A program made the position numbers and the translations under genes. From Desulfobacula sp. (GTDB taxonomy: Bacteria > Desulfobacterota > Desulfobacteria > Desulfobacterales > Desulfobacteraceae): DNA of 34,797 nt. Within the stretch, counting starts at the first letter, position 1. Each line of letters starts with the position of its first letter. The notes below the pieces were generated by a model. That model saw nothing but the letters and a program-made list of their open reading frames with translations, was not told the DNA's origin and made no database searches. Below are positions 1 to 8,838 of the stretch, piece by piece. The stretch spans positions 1-34,797 of the forward strand of contig JABIYQ010000655.1 in NCBI GenBank assembly GCA_018702715.1, written 5' to 3'.

Positions 1-8
1 CCGGCAGG

Positions 9-284
9 TTGATGATCGGAAAACAAGACGGGGCTCCAAATTTTTGCATGAGATTGTTTGAAATGGGCAAGGACGGCTTTACCCCAAGGCATACCCATGC
101 CTGGGAGCATGAAGTATTTGTCCATGCAGGCAAGGGAGAAGTATTTATAGAGAACAAATGGCATCCCGTATCAGCCGGCTCAGCCATATTTGTTCCGGCA
201 AATATTGTGCACCAGTTCAGGAACATTTCCGAACAAGCCTTTATATTTGTCTGTCTGATTCCTTCGGGAGCACCTGAATTATAA
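9..284 (+). CDS. Cupin-domain protein, probably 5'-truncated by the window edge
   Basis: Translation has cupin motifs (TPRHTHAWEHEVFVHAGKGEV...PANIVHQFRN). The TTG start lies at the very edge, so the true start is probably upstream. Confidence 0.75.
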   Translation: MMIGKQDGAPNFCMRLFEMGKDGFTPRHTHAWEHEVFVHAGKGEVFIENKWHPVSAGSAIFVPANIVHQFRNISEQAFIFVCLIPSGAPEL

Positions 285-1909
285 TGGGTTTACGATCTTG
301 TGTAGGAAAAAACAGTCAATTTATAGTGGGTGTTCACAAGCCCGCGTTTAAGGTTAAAAATATGAGGGAACATGCGTATTTTGAAACTCTTGGACAATTA
401 GAAGACGGCACCAGGATTGACAATTGCGTCAATTTTCCAGAAGAAGATCTTTATGAGCCCCATGCAGATATAATCTATGAGATTGCCAACCCGTTTGCCT
501 TTAGGGGCACAACTTACATTAACTCTGCATGGGCTGATATAAAGGCTGCCCATCCTGAAGCAATACGTATTTTGGAGCCGGAACCCTGTTCTTTGATTAA
601 AAATTTTGAACAATTCTGCAAAAATAAAAACACAGGGACCAAAGAAAAAAAAGATCTTCTGGACATTCTGCCGCATCCACTGCTCATTGCACTTGCCCAG
701 TCTTCTTCAGATCCAGAAGAGCTGATACTTCTGGCTAAAAAATCATGCAAGATTCTTTTTGATTCCAAAGGCCGGACCCCTGCTGGAATCGGTTATAAAA
801 AAACAAAGAATAATTCACTTACCCCGGATATCTATGATCATGAGCTTTTTGAAGTTCTTGTGAACAATATTTATCTTCCGGATGACTATAAAAATACTCT
901 GGTATTAAAACCCGGTGTACAGGGAAACAATGAAATTACCGGAGAATATTTATCCCAAAATGGGAACACCCATGTTTTTGAATATTTGAGACGCAATTCC
1001 TATATTCCCTGGGGTCATTTTGCATCCAATATGGCAAATGATACCATACGTTACAAAGCTTGCGATCTTTGCCTGGAAGATATGACCGGTATTCGCCATT
1101 TATACTATCAGCGTGTATTTATAAGGCTTGCCCAAAGTCTTGACATTCGCTTTTCAGAAAAAAGAAAATGCCTTACTCAAAATGAACTTGAAGATCTCAG
1201 AAATAAAATACAAACAAAACTTAAACAATCCCCCGGCCCGCTCCTGGATTTTGACAGTTCCTTGTGGGGCTGGAACTTTGGATTTGGATATGCCCAGTCC
1301 GGACACAGACTTCATGCCTCCCACCAGATGATCCACCAGCAGAACGCCATGGTCCCAAAGTACGTTCAAACAAACTCAGATCAAAAGATTCCATCTTTTG
1401 CAAGCGGTGATCTAATCCATGATTTTATTGAACAATACAGAAAAGATAGCGGTAACCCTTTTTTTGAAACTTATTTAAGTGCCATAAAAAACAATACCAG
1501 AACAGATGGTAAAGCAATGGGTGAATCCTCCCTGATCCTGATGGAAGATGACCATACCATCTTGTTTGTACCAAAAGCCCAGATTTCCGAGTGGGAATTG
1601 CAACTTATGCCTAAAACCACCTGCGGCAATATTCTTGAAGCAAATACACAAATGCGCAGTTCACTGGACAAGGCTATCCTGACCGCTGTAAAAGTCATAG
1701 AATCTCTGGGTGCAAAAATGGTTACCACCATTGAATTTTCAAAACGATTTGATTCTAAAAGTTCTGACCAGCGCCTGCTTTATTCATTTCTCCCTAAACT
1801 TCCCCATGCACCGGACACATTTTCCGAAGCACAATTGAGATGGATCAGCGGATGTTACCCGGAAGATTTTGCCCATGCCTGCCGTATGGCAATCAAGAAT
1901 TTTAAATAA
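284..1909 (+). CDS. Uncharacterised protein, possibly remotely related to the galactose-1-phosphate uridylyltransferase/HIT superfamily
   Basis: 541-aa ORF; GHRLHASHQMIHQQ followed by a later TILFVPKAQISEWELQLMPK segment recalls GalT-like folds. Family assignment is tentative; coding status is good. Confidence 0.7.
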   Translation: MGLRSCVGKNSQFIVGVHKPAFKVKNMREHAYFETLGQLEDGTRIDNCVNFPEEDLYEPHADIIYEIANPFAFRGTTYINSAWADIKAAHPEAIRILEPEPCSLIKNFEQFCKNKNTGTKEKKDLLDILPHPLLIALAQSSSDPEELILLAKKSCKILFDSKGRTPAGIGYKKTKNNSLTPDIYDHELFEVLVNNIYLPDDYKNTLVLKPGVQGNNEITGEYLSQNGNTHVFEYLRRNSYIPWGHFASNMANDTIRYKACDLCLEDMTGIRHLYYQRVFIRLAQSLDIRFSEKRKCLTQNELEDLRNKIQTKLKQSPGPLLDFDSSLWGWNFGFGYAQSGHRLHASHQMIHQQNAMVPKYVQTNSDQKIPSFASGDLIHDFIEQYRKDSGNPFFETYLSAIKNNTRTDGKAMGESSLILMEDDHTILFVPKAQISEWELQLMPKTTCGNILEANTQMRSSLDKAILTAVKVIESLGAKMVTTIEFSKRFDSKSSDQRLLYSFLPKLPHAPDTFSEAQLRWISGCYPEDFAHACRMAIKNFK

Positions 1910-1919
1910 GGAATACAAA

Positions 1920-2345
1920 ATGCTGCTGCATGATTTTATTTATGAGTGGGATGGTAAAAGTAATAAAGGCGAAAAGCCTGTTTCATGGTGGCCGGGATCC
2001 TATCGGGTAAAAATTGTAAGGATAGCAACAGACAAGACCAATATCAGCTACCTTGTACACACTGCTGTAATTTTGAAAAATGCCAAGGCCAATCCTACAA
2101 TGAATACATCTTTAAAAAACTATATCCATAATTTTGCCCAGATAATATCAAAGGAATATGATCTTAATATCGACAAAACTTTGTGGATTGAGCTGGGTGA
2201 TGAAATCCGGGTAGCAAATTTGAACCCTGAACAAAAGCTGGTCTCCAAACAAAAGCTGGTCCCTGAAATACTTTATGCCGTATCCTGGCGACCCATCCGC
2301 CCCAACGAGCTTGCAATAATAAAATCCTATATTAAAGACATGTAG
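1920..2345 (+). CDS. Conserved hypothetical protein
   Basis: Track ORF starts at 1869, but an ATG at 1920 just after the upstream stop (1909) gives MLLHDFIYEWDGKSNKGEKPVSWWPGSYRVKIVRI. Confidence 0.65.
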   Translation: MLLHDFIYEWDGKSNKGEKPVSWWPGSYRVKIVRIATDKTNISYLVHTAVILKNAKANPTMNTSLKNYIHNFAQIISKEYDLNIDKTLWIELGDEIRVANLNPEQKLVSKQKLVPEILYAVSWRPIRPNELAIIKSYIKDM

Positions 2346-2384
2346 AAAAACCAATAGCCCCTTAAATTTTATCTTACTTAAAAA

Positions 2385-3734
2385 TCAAACAATTCCCTGA
2401 TCCATCATTGAATCCGCCACCTTAATAAACCCCGCAATATTGGCACCATTCACATAGTTGCCCGGGGTTCCATATTCTTCTGAAGCAGAAAGACACGATT
2501 GATGAATATTTTTCATAATGCCCTTGAGTTTGTCTTCGACGTCTTCACGAGACCATTTGATCCGCATGGAGTTCTGGGACATTTCAAGACCTGATACTGC
2601 AACACCACCGGCATTGGCAGCCTTGCCCGGTGCATAGAGAATTTTATTATCTAAAAAGATGTCAACACCTTCCGGCGTCGTCGGCATGTTCGCCCCCTCA
2701 CTGACCATATACACACCTTTATTGATAAGGTTCTGAGCATCTTTGGCATTGATTTCATTCTGGGTGGCACTTGGAAAAGCGCAATCGGCTTTTCTGTCCC
2801 AGAGCGAATTATGATCAGATCCGGAATCCCGGGCTGTATACACAGATTCCGGATATTTTTCAGCGTAATCCTTAATTCTGCCACGTTTTGCATTTTTCAG
2901 ATACATGACATACCCAAGTTTTGCTTCATCAATACCTTTTTCATCATAGATATATCCGGAAGAATCAGAGAGCGTAACAACCTTTGCTCCCAGCTGGTTT
3001 AATTTTTCAGTGGTGTACTGGGCAACATTCCCTGAACCTGAAACCAGGCAGACTTTATCTTTAAGGTTTTCTTTCCTTGTGGCCAGCATTTCCTGGGCAA
3101 AAAAGACTGCACCATATCCTGTTGCTTCCGGTCTGATCAAACTTCCGCCCCAGTTAAGGCCTTTGCCTGTCAAAATACCTGAGAATTCATTTTTTAATTT
3201 TTTATACATCCCGAAAAGGTACCCGATCTCTCTACCGCCTACTCCGATATCCCCTGCAGGAACATCTGTATTATGCCCTAAATGGCGGAAAAGTTCGCAC
3301 ATGAAGTTTTGGCAAAATCTCATGACTTCATTATCTGATTTGCCCATGGGATCAAAGTCTGATCCACCTTTCCCACCGCCAATGGGTAGAGTTGTCAATG
3401 CATTTTTAAATACCTGTTCAAAAGCAAGAAATTTCATGATGGAAAGGTTGACTGAAGGATGAAAGCGAAGTCCCCCTTTGTATGGTCCAATGGCACTGCT
3501 CATCTCAATTCTAAAGCCTCTGTTAACATGAACTAACCCTTGGTCATCCAACCAGGGAACCCTGAACTGGATCACACGTTCCGGCTCTACAATTCTTTCC
3601 ATAATCCTGGCATGTCGATATTCAGAATTTTTATCCAGAACCGGTTTTACTGATTCAGCAACCTCTGTTACTGCCTGATGAAATTCTTTCTCAAAAGGAT
3701 CTCTTGCAATGACAATATCCATTATTGTATCCAT
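2385..3734 (-). CDS. gdhA: Glutamate dehydrogenase, NAD(P)-type, ~449 aa
   Basis: Characteristic segments: GPYKGGLRFHPSVNLSIMKFLAFEQVFKNALTTLPIGGGKGGSDFDP, PAGDIGVGGREIGYLFG, VSGSGNVAQY. Confidence 0.95.
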   Translation of the reverse strand: MDTIMDIVIARDPFEKEFHQAVTEVAESVKPVLDKNSEYRHARIMERIVEPERVIQFRVPWLDDQGLVHVNRGFRIEMSSAIGPYKGGLRFHPSVNLSIMKFLAFEQVFKNALTTLPIGGGKGGSDFDPMGKSDNEVMRFCQNFMCELFRHLGHNTDVPAGDIGVGGREIGYLFGMYKKLKNEFSGILTGKGLNWGGSLIRPEATGYGAVFFAQEMLATRKENLKDKVCLVSGSGNVAQYTTEKLNQLGAKVVTLSDSSGYIYDEKGIDEAKLGYVMYLKNAKRGRIKDYAEKYPESVYTARDSGSDHNSLWDRKADCAFPSATQNEINAKDAQNLINKGVYMVSEGANMPTTPEGVDIFLDNKILYAPGKAANAGGVAVSGLEMSQNSMRIKWSREDVEDKLKGIMKNIHQSCLSASEEYGTPGNYVNGANIAGFIKVADSMMDQGIV

Positions 3735-4005
3735 TTTCTCTCCTCTATCTTTTTAAAATTATATTTGGCCTTTGATGCAACGCAGTAGATGGGCCAAAAG
3801 ACAAGCAATTTCGTTTGCTTTATAAAATTTGCGGTCCTTATCTAAAGCAATATATAATGGGCAATTTTTAAAGAATAAAAATATTAGAAATAAAGGAAAA
3901 TAAATATCATAACATTGACATGCATAAAGTGTATGGTTAGAATCAAAGTATTCAAGGGGCTAAATAACCCTGAAAAATAAATAATTGAATAAGGAGAGTT
4001 TTACA

Positions 4006-4323
4006 ATGATTGATTTGACAGATCCTGCTAAAGTGCAGATAAATGAATATTTCCAGGGCAAAGAACCTACGCCCATTAGGATTTTTCTAAATTCAGGCGG
4101 CTGAGGCGGTCCATCACTTGCCATGGCTCTGGATGAGCCAAAAGATACAGATGACAGCTTTGACGTTAAAGGCTTAAAATTTGTTGTTGACAAAGAATTT
4201 ATGCAAAAAGCTGAAAATATTAAAATCGATTTTACCGGGATGGGATTTCACCTTGATTCCAATATGGAAATCGAAGAATCCGGATGCGGAAGTTGTGGCT
4301 CCGGCGGTTCCTGTGGGGACTGA
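4006..4323 (+). CDS. HesB/IscA-like selenoprotein; in-frame TGA (4102-4104) read as selenocysteine at residue 33
   Basis: SD-like AAGGAGAG upstream of ATG 4006; continuous frame MIDLTDPAKVQINEYFQGKEPTPIRIFLNSGG-U-GGPSLAMALDEPKDTDDSFDVKGLKFVVDKEF...GCGSCGSGGSCGD. Sec sits at the conserved HesB/IscA Cys (GGCGGPSLxMALDEP-like). A SECIS-like hairpin follows and selB is present in the window. Confidence 0.88.
4124..4140 (+). promoter_or_regulatory. Putative bacterial SECIS hairpin
   Basis: TGGCTC-TGGAT-GAGCCA: 6-bp perfect stem, 5-nt loop with G at loop position 2; the loop begins 25 nt after the TGA, fitting the general bSECIS geometry. Confidence 0.75.
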
Positions 4324-4338
4324 TAATAACAATTCCCT

Positions 4339-4394
4339 TTAAGGGAAAAGGTGACCACTTATGTTGGCCACCTTTTCCCTTAAAAGTCTGTTTT
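4339..4394 (+). terminator. Rho-independent terminator downstream of the selenoprotein gene
   Basis: 19-bp stem with one mismatch (TTAAGGGAAAAGGTGACCA / TGGCCACCTTTTCCCTTAA), 7-nt loop, then a T-rich run. Confidence 0.85.
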
Positions 4395-4533
4395 TGTTTT
4401 TATTTTAAGATTTATTTATTTTTTCCTTTAAAGTGTTTTGATTGTTTTGGCAATTTAGATTAAAATATCTAATGCAAGACCCATCTTTACAATCCTACCC
4501 AGCCTAATCTTTTCAGGGCTAATCTTTTCCAGG

Positions 4534-5169
4534 TTAATCTTTCGACTTTATTACAATCAAACAACCATTTTTTATGGAAACTGATGCTAAGGTCTTTTTA
4601 AAGGAATTGCTGATACCAAGACAAGATCCCATCTCTAATGTTTTATTCGTCAGGGGATATTCAAGACCTTTTAAAGTTACTCCTGTTACTTTGTTTGTAA
4701 TGGGGATAATGGATAAAAAATCTTTGGGCCCGCCTTTAAGTTCTATAAAATCCCTTACTAGATGAATTTGATTATTCTTATTTATAATTCTGGCAGGTAT
4801 ATTTAGTCGGGCAAGTTTTTCTAATAAAAAGATATTGGCCAGTGTATGATCCATCCTGGAGCCGGTGACACCTAACAATGTGATGTCTGTTGCATTGTTT
4901 TCCAGAGCCCAGGAGAGGCAAAGTTCAGTATCGGTTTGGTCTTTTTGTGAAGAAAAGGTCAGAGTCTTTATTTGTTTTTTTTCAAAAAACTGTTGATCCT
5001 TTGGAAGGATTGAATCAAAATCGCCTATCATTACATCGGGTAAAATATTTAATGCTCTTAAATGCCTGGCACCGCCATCAGCACTTATAATCGTCTGAGC
5101 ATCCTTGATCCAGTCTAAAGTTTGTTTTGTGTAATCAAGGTCTCCATTGGCTATTATTACACATTTCAT
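4534..5169 (-). CDS. thiN: Thiamine pyrophosphokinase
   Basis: MKCVIIANGDLD...SADGGARHLRALNILPDVMIGDFDSI...SSQKDQTDTELCLSWALE...LLGVTGSRMDHTLANIFLL, hallmark TPK motifs. Confidence 0.93.
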   Translation of the reverse strand: MKCVIIANGDLDYTKQTLDWIKDAQTIISADGGARHLRALNILPDVMIGDFDSILPKDQQFFEKKQIKTLTFSSQKDQTDTELCLSWALENNATDITLLGVTGSRMDHTLANIFLLEKLARLNIPARIINKNNQIHLVRDFIELKGGPKDFLSIIPITNKVTGVTLKGLEYPLTNKTLEMGSCLGISNSFKKTLASVSIKNGCLIVIKSKD

Positions 5170-5263
5170 AGGCAGTTTAGTACCATGAAAACATATGAAT
5201 TAAAACCCGAATCTTTTTAACATATCTTGACTATTTGTCCGCTAACTTATATTTTTCCTGGAA

Positions 5264-6445
5264 ATGAAAAGTTTTAATATGATAAACAGATATATTTTTA
5301 AGGAACTACTGTCTCCCTTTGTCATCAGCCTGTTTTTTCTAACATTTGTTTTTTTGATGACACGAATACCGGAAATCACCAATATAGTCGTGAACTATAA
5401 CGCAGATATTTCGGCCATTGCGTTGATGATTATTTATACTCTTCCAAGATTTTTAGAATTTACCATTCCCATGTCAATTATGATTTCCATCCTTTTAACG
5501 ATCATGCGAATGTCACAGGAAAATGAGATCGTCGCGCTAAAAGGTGCTGGAGTATCCCTATATAAATTATTACCGCCAGTGCTGATTTTTTGTCTTTTAG
5601 GGGTTTTTCTAACAGTGGGTATTACTGTTTTTGGTGTGGCCTGGGGAAAATTATCCATTAAAAAGAAAAGTATTGAAATTGCAAGAACAAGTATTGATGC
5701 TGCTCTGCAGGAAAGACAATTTAATTCAGAGCTGGAAGATATCATGATTTATGTCTCCCATGTGGACATAAAAACAAAAGAATTAAAAGATGTCTTTATT
5801 GAAAACAGAAGAACAAAAGGGGTCATAAGCATTTCTATTGCTCCTTCAGGAAGATTAATACGGCTTAATGATGAGCAAGTATATACCATAAGACTTTATA
5901 ATGGAGTCATCAATCAAGTGGATATTGAGGATGGCTCTGTAAGCAATATTCAATTTGAAAATTATGATATTAATATTGATTTGAACCTCATGGATAAAGG
6001 CAAAGGGGAAATAGCCAAAGAGCTGGATGAAAGAAGCCTGACAGAACTGGTTAAGTATATAAGGTCAAAGCCTAAACATAAAGGGAACTTGAACTCAGCG
6101 CTCATGGAATTTCATGAGAAATTTTCTATTCCATTAGCCTGCCTGTCTCTGGGTCTGCTTGCATTTCCATTGGGAATTCAATCGGCATCTCTGAGACGTT
6201 CTTCCGGATTCGGGCTGGGTATTTCCTTTTTCCTTTTATATTATTTTCTACTGGCCATTGGATGGTCAGCAGGTGAAACAGGTGATTATCCTCCTGTTTT
6301 AGGTATGTGGCTGCCAGATGTCATTATGGGGGGAATAGGCATTTTTTTTCTTGTCAGAAATGCCAGGGAAGAACCGGTCACATTTCCGGCTTTTGTAAAA
6401 ACGGCTGTAAAGGCAGTCAAAAATAGAATTAAACGGAAAATATGA
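5264..6445 (+). CDS. lptF: LPS export ABC transporter permease LptF
   Basis: YjgP/YjgQ family: NRYIFKELLSPFVISLFFLTFVFLMTR...; paired with LptG. True start may be ATG 5279 (MINRYIFKE). Confidence 0.92.
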   Translation: MKSFNMINRYIFKELLSPFVISLFFLTFVFLMTRIPEITNIVVNYNADISAIALMIIYTLPRFLEFTIPMSIMISILLTIMRMSQENEIVALKGAGVSLYKLLPPVLIFCLLGVFLTVGITVFGVAWGKLSIKKKSIEIARTSIDAALQERQFNSELEDIMIYVSHVDIKTKELKDVFIENRRTKGVISISIAPSGRLIRLNDEQVYTIRLYNGVINQVDIEDGSVSNIQFENYDINIDLNLMDKGKGEIAKELDERSLTELVKYIRSKPKHKGNLNSALMEFHEKFSIPLACLSLGLLAFPLGIQSASLRRSSGFGLGISFFLLYYFLLAIGWSAGETGDYPPVLGMWLPDVIMGGIGIFFLVRNAREEPVTFPAFVKTAVKAVKNRIKRKI

Positions 6446-7518
6446 CTCGTCTACATAAATATTGGTTAAAGGAATTTTTTAAATTTTTTTCTATCATCCA
6501 GCTGATGATCCTGGTGCTGTTTGTAATTATTGATTATCTTACTAGAATGGATAAATTTTTAAATTCAGACCTTTCCCTTATCGGCGCATTTGGATATGTC
6601 CTGCTTAAAGTTCCTTTCATGTTTGTTCAACTGACCCCGGCAAGTATTCTATTGGCAACAATTACGGTTTTTGCGCTGATGAACAGAAACAATGAGCTTT
6701 TAGCCATAAGGTCTTCTGGTATCAGTATCTATTATCTCGTAAAACCTGCCATCATGGTGGGTGTGACTCTTGGCGTTTTAATGTTTTTTTTGGGGGAAAC
6801 CATTATTCCTATTTCCATATCCAAGGCAAATTTTATTAAATACAATACAATAAAAAAAAAGAAGAATTATTTTTCTGCAAAAAAGGACATCTGGATAAAG
6901 TCTGAAAACAGACTGATCCACATCAACTTTTATGATCCTGTTAATCAATCTGTTGCAGGTATCACCATTACATCCTTAAGAAAAAATTTCACCCTTGAGT
7001 CAAGAATTGATGCTAAAAAAGGATATTTTGAAACAGGTAAATGGGTGTTTGAAGATATTATCGAGCAAACCCATGCGGAAAACACTATGGATTATGATGT
7101 AAAATTATACGATAAAAAACATATCCCCCTGACATTTAAGCCGGAAGACCTGGGAGATGTTGCAAAAAAATCCGTCGAAATGAGTTTTTTTGAATTGAAA
7201 AAATACGTTAATAAGGTTGAAGAAGAAGGATATAATGCAAGAACCTATAAAGTTGATTTAAATGGGAAAATCGCATTTCCCTTTATCTGCATCATTATGG
7301 CTTTGACCGGGGCGGCCACGGGTATGCGATCATTTGTAAAAGAAAATATTCCAGTGGCGATAGCCATTGGTGTTGTGATCGCATTTATGTATTGGATCAT
7401 GTATGGATTTTGCCTCTCAATGGGATATGGATCTATTTTGCCGCCTATCATAAGTGCATGGGCGGCTAATCTGTTTTTTTTGTGCTTTGGAACCCTTTAT
7501 TTAATCAACACTGAGTAA
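6442..7518 (+). CDS. lptG: LPS export ABC transporter permease LptG
   Basis: YjgQ-family protein overlapping lptF by 4 nt: MTRLHKYWLKEFFKFFSIIQLMILVLFVIIDYLTRMDKF. Confidence 0.92.
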   Translation: MTRLHKYWLKEFFKFFSIIQLMILVLFVIIDYLTRMDKFLNSDLSLIGAFGYVLLKVPFMFVQLTPASILLATITVFALMNRNNELLAIRSSGISIYYLVKPAIMVGVTLGVLMFFLGETIIPISISKANFIKYNTIKKKKNYFSAKKDIWIKSENRLIHINFYDPVNQSVAGITITSLRKNFTLESRIDAKKGYFETGKWVFEDIIEQTHAENTMDYDVKLYDKKHIPLTFKPEDLGDVAKKSVEMSFFELKKYVNKVEEEGYNARTYKVDLNGKIAFPFICIIMALTGAATGMRSFVKENIPVAIAIGVVIAFMYWIMYGFCLSMGYGSILPPIISAWAANLFFLCFGTLYLINTE

Positions 7519-7539
7519 TGACAGTAAAAAGCAAAGCAA

Positions 7540-8838
7540 ATGGCTATTTTATATAAAACAATAATTAATATAATATTTTTGATTATTTTTCCGGTTTTGC
7601 CGATTATCTATTTTTTTTCGGAGAAAAGAAGGGCGAACATGCTTTCAAGGCTTGGGTTAAGAACAAATCTGAAGCCTAAGCAAATCGGAAAAAAAAGGAT
7701 CTGGATACATGCCCTTTCAGTGGGCGAAGTCATATCATCTTTACCATTTGTCAAAGCATTAAAAAAACAGCACAAAAATTTGGATATTGTTTTTACTGCC
7801 TCAACAAAGACCGGATTTGATATGGCAACGAAATTATTTTTAAAAAAAGATGACATGTCGACAGATCAATTGGGATATTTCCCCTTTGATCTGGGTTGGT
7901 CTGTTAAAAAAATAACCCGGGCTATAGAACCTGATGCTGTTGTTATTGTTGAGACAGACCTGTGGCCCAATTTTCTACATGAAATGAAAAAAAATAAAAC
8001 ACCCGTTGTATTAATTAATGCCAGGCTTTCAAAACCCTCTTTAAAAGGATATTTATTTTTTAGAAAATTTTCTTCCATGTTTTTTTCTTCTTTAACAATG
8101 ATTATGGCACAAACTGTTTTGGATAAAGAACGGTTTCAAAGAATTGGAGTTGATCCGAACAAAATATTAGTTACGGGTAATATCAAGTTTGACCAACCCC
8201 TTGAGGATATGGATCAAGAAACGCGTAAAGCCATGATGGATAGGTTTGGTATGCAAAAGGATACAAAGGTCTTTATTGCCGGTTCCACCCATGAAGGAGA
8301 AGAAAACATCCTTTGTAAAGTGTATAAAAAAGTGAAGAAAAACTTTCCAGGTTTTGTAATGATTCTTGCCCCAAGGGACCCCAAAAGATGCTCAAAAATT
8401 TTATCATATTTTTTGTCCAATGATGTTCATACTGTTTTAATGTCCAAAATGGATGAATTCAATGATTGTCCAAATGTTATCCTGGTGGATAAAATGGGAG
8501 AGCTTTTCAAACTTTATGCAATTTGCGATGTGGCATTTATCGGTGGATCAATGGTAAGTCAGGGGGGGCATAATCCTCTGGAGCCGGCAGCTTTTTCCAA
8601 ACCCATTCTTTTTGGTGATGATATGTCTGATTTTTTGTTGATTTCAACCTGGCTTCTGGATCATGGAGGTGCCAAAAGGGTTTCATCAGAACAAGACTTA
8701 AGCAAAGAACTTGAAACTCTTTTTTTCAACAGGCAGGTGCAGCAAAATATGGGGAGTAAAAATTTTGAGGTTTTTTCAAGAAATTGTGGAGCTGTGAAAA
8801 GAATTATAAAAAATATGGAGCAACTTCATATTGTTTGA
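7540..8838 (+). CDS. waaA: 3-deoxy-D-manno-octulosonic acid (Kdo) transferase
   Basis: WIHALSVGEVISSLPFVKAL...TKTGFDMA...PFDLGWSVKKI...FIAGSTHEGEE...FIGGSMVSQGGHNPLEPAAFSKPILFG. Confidence 0.96.
   Translation: MAILYKTIINIIFLIIFPVLPIIYFFSEKRRANMLSRLGLRTNLKPKQIGKKRIWIHALSVGEVISSLPFVKALKKQHKNLDIVFTASTKTGFDMATKLFLKKDDMSTDQLGYFPFDLGWSVKKITRAIEPDAVVIVETDLWPNFLHEMKKNKTPVVLINARLSKPSLKGYLFFRKFSSMFFSSLTMIMAQTVLDKERFQRIGVDPNKILVTGNIKFDQPLEDMDQETRKAMMDRFGMQKDTKVFIAGSTHEGEENILCKVYKKVKKNFPGFVMILAPRDPKRCSKILSYFLSNDVHTVLMSKMDEFNDCPNVILVDKMGELFKLYAICDVAFIGGSMVSQGGHNPLEPAAFSKPILFGDDMSDFLLISTWLLDHGGAKRVSSEQDLSKELETLFFNRQVQQNMGSKNFEVFSRNCGAVKRIIKNMEQLHIV

Noticed and set aside
3010-3462. 150-aa plus-strand ORF
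   Set aside because: Antisense to gdhA; no recognisable domain, compositionally a shadow ORF.
4123-4323. 66-aa ORF beginning MALDEPKDTDD as an independent gene
   Set aside because: Its start is an internal Met of the HesB-like frame that continues upstream through the TGA to an RBS-preceded ATG at 4006; better explained as the 3' part of a selenoprotein gene.
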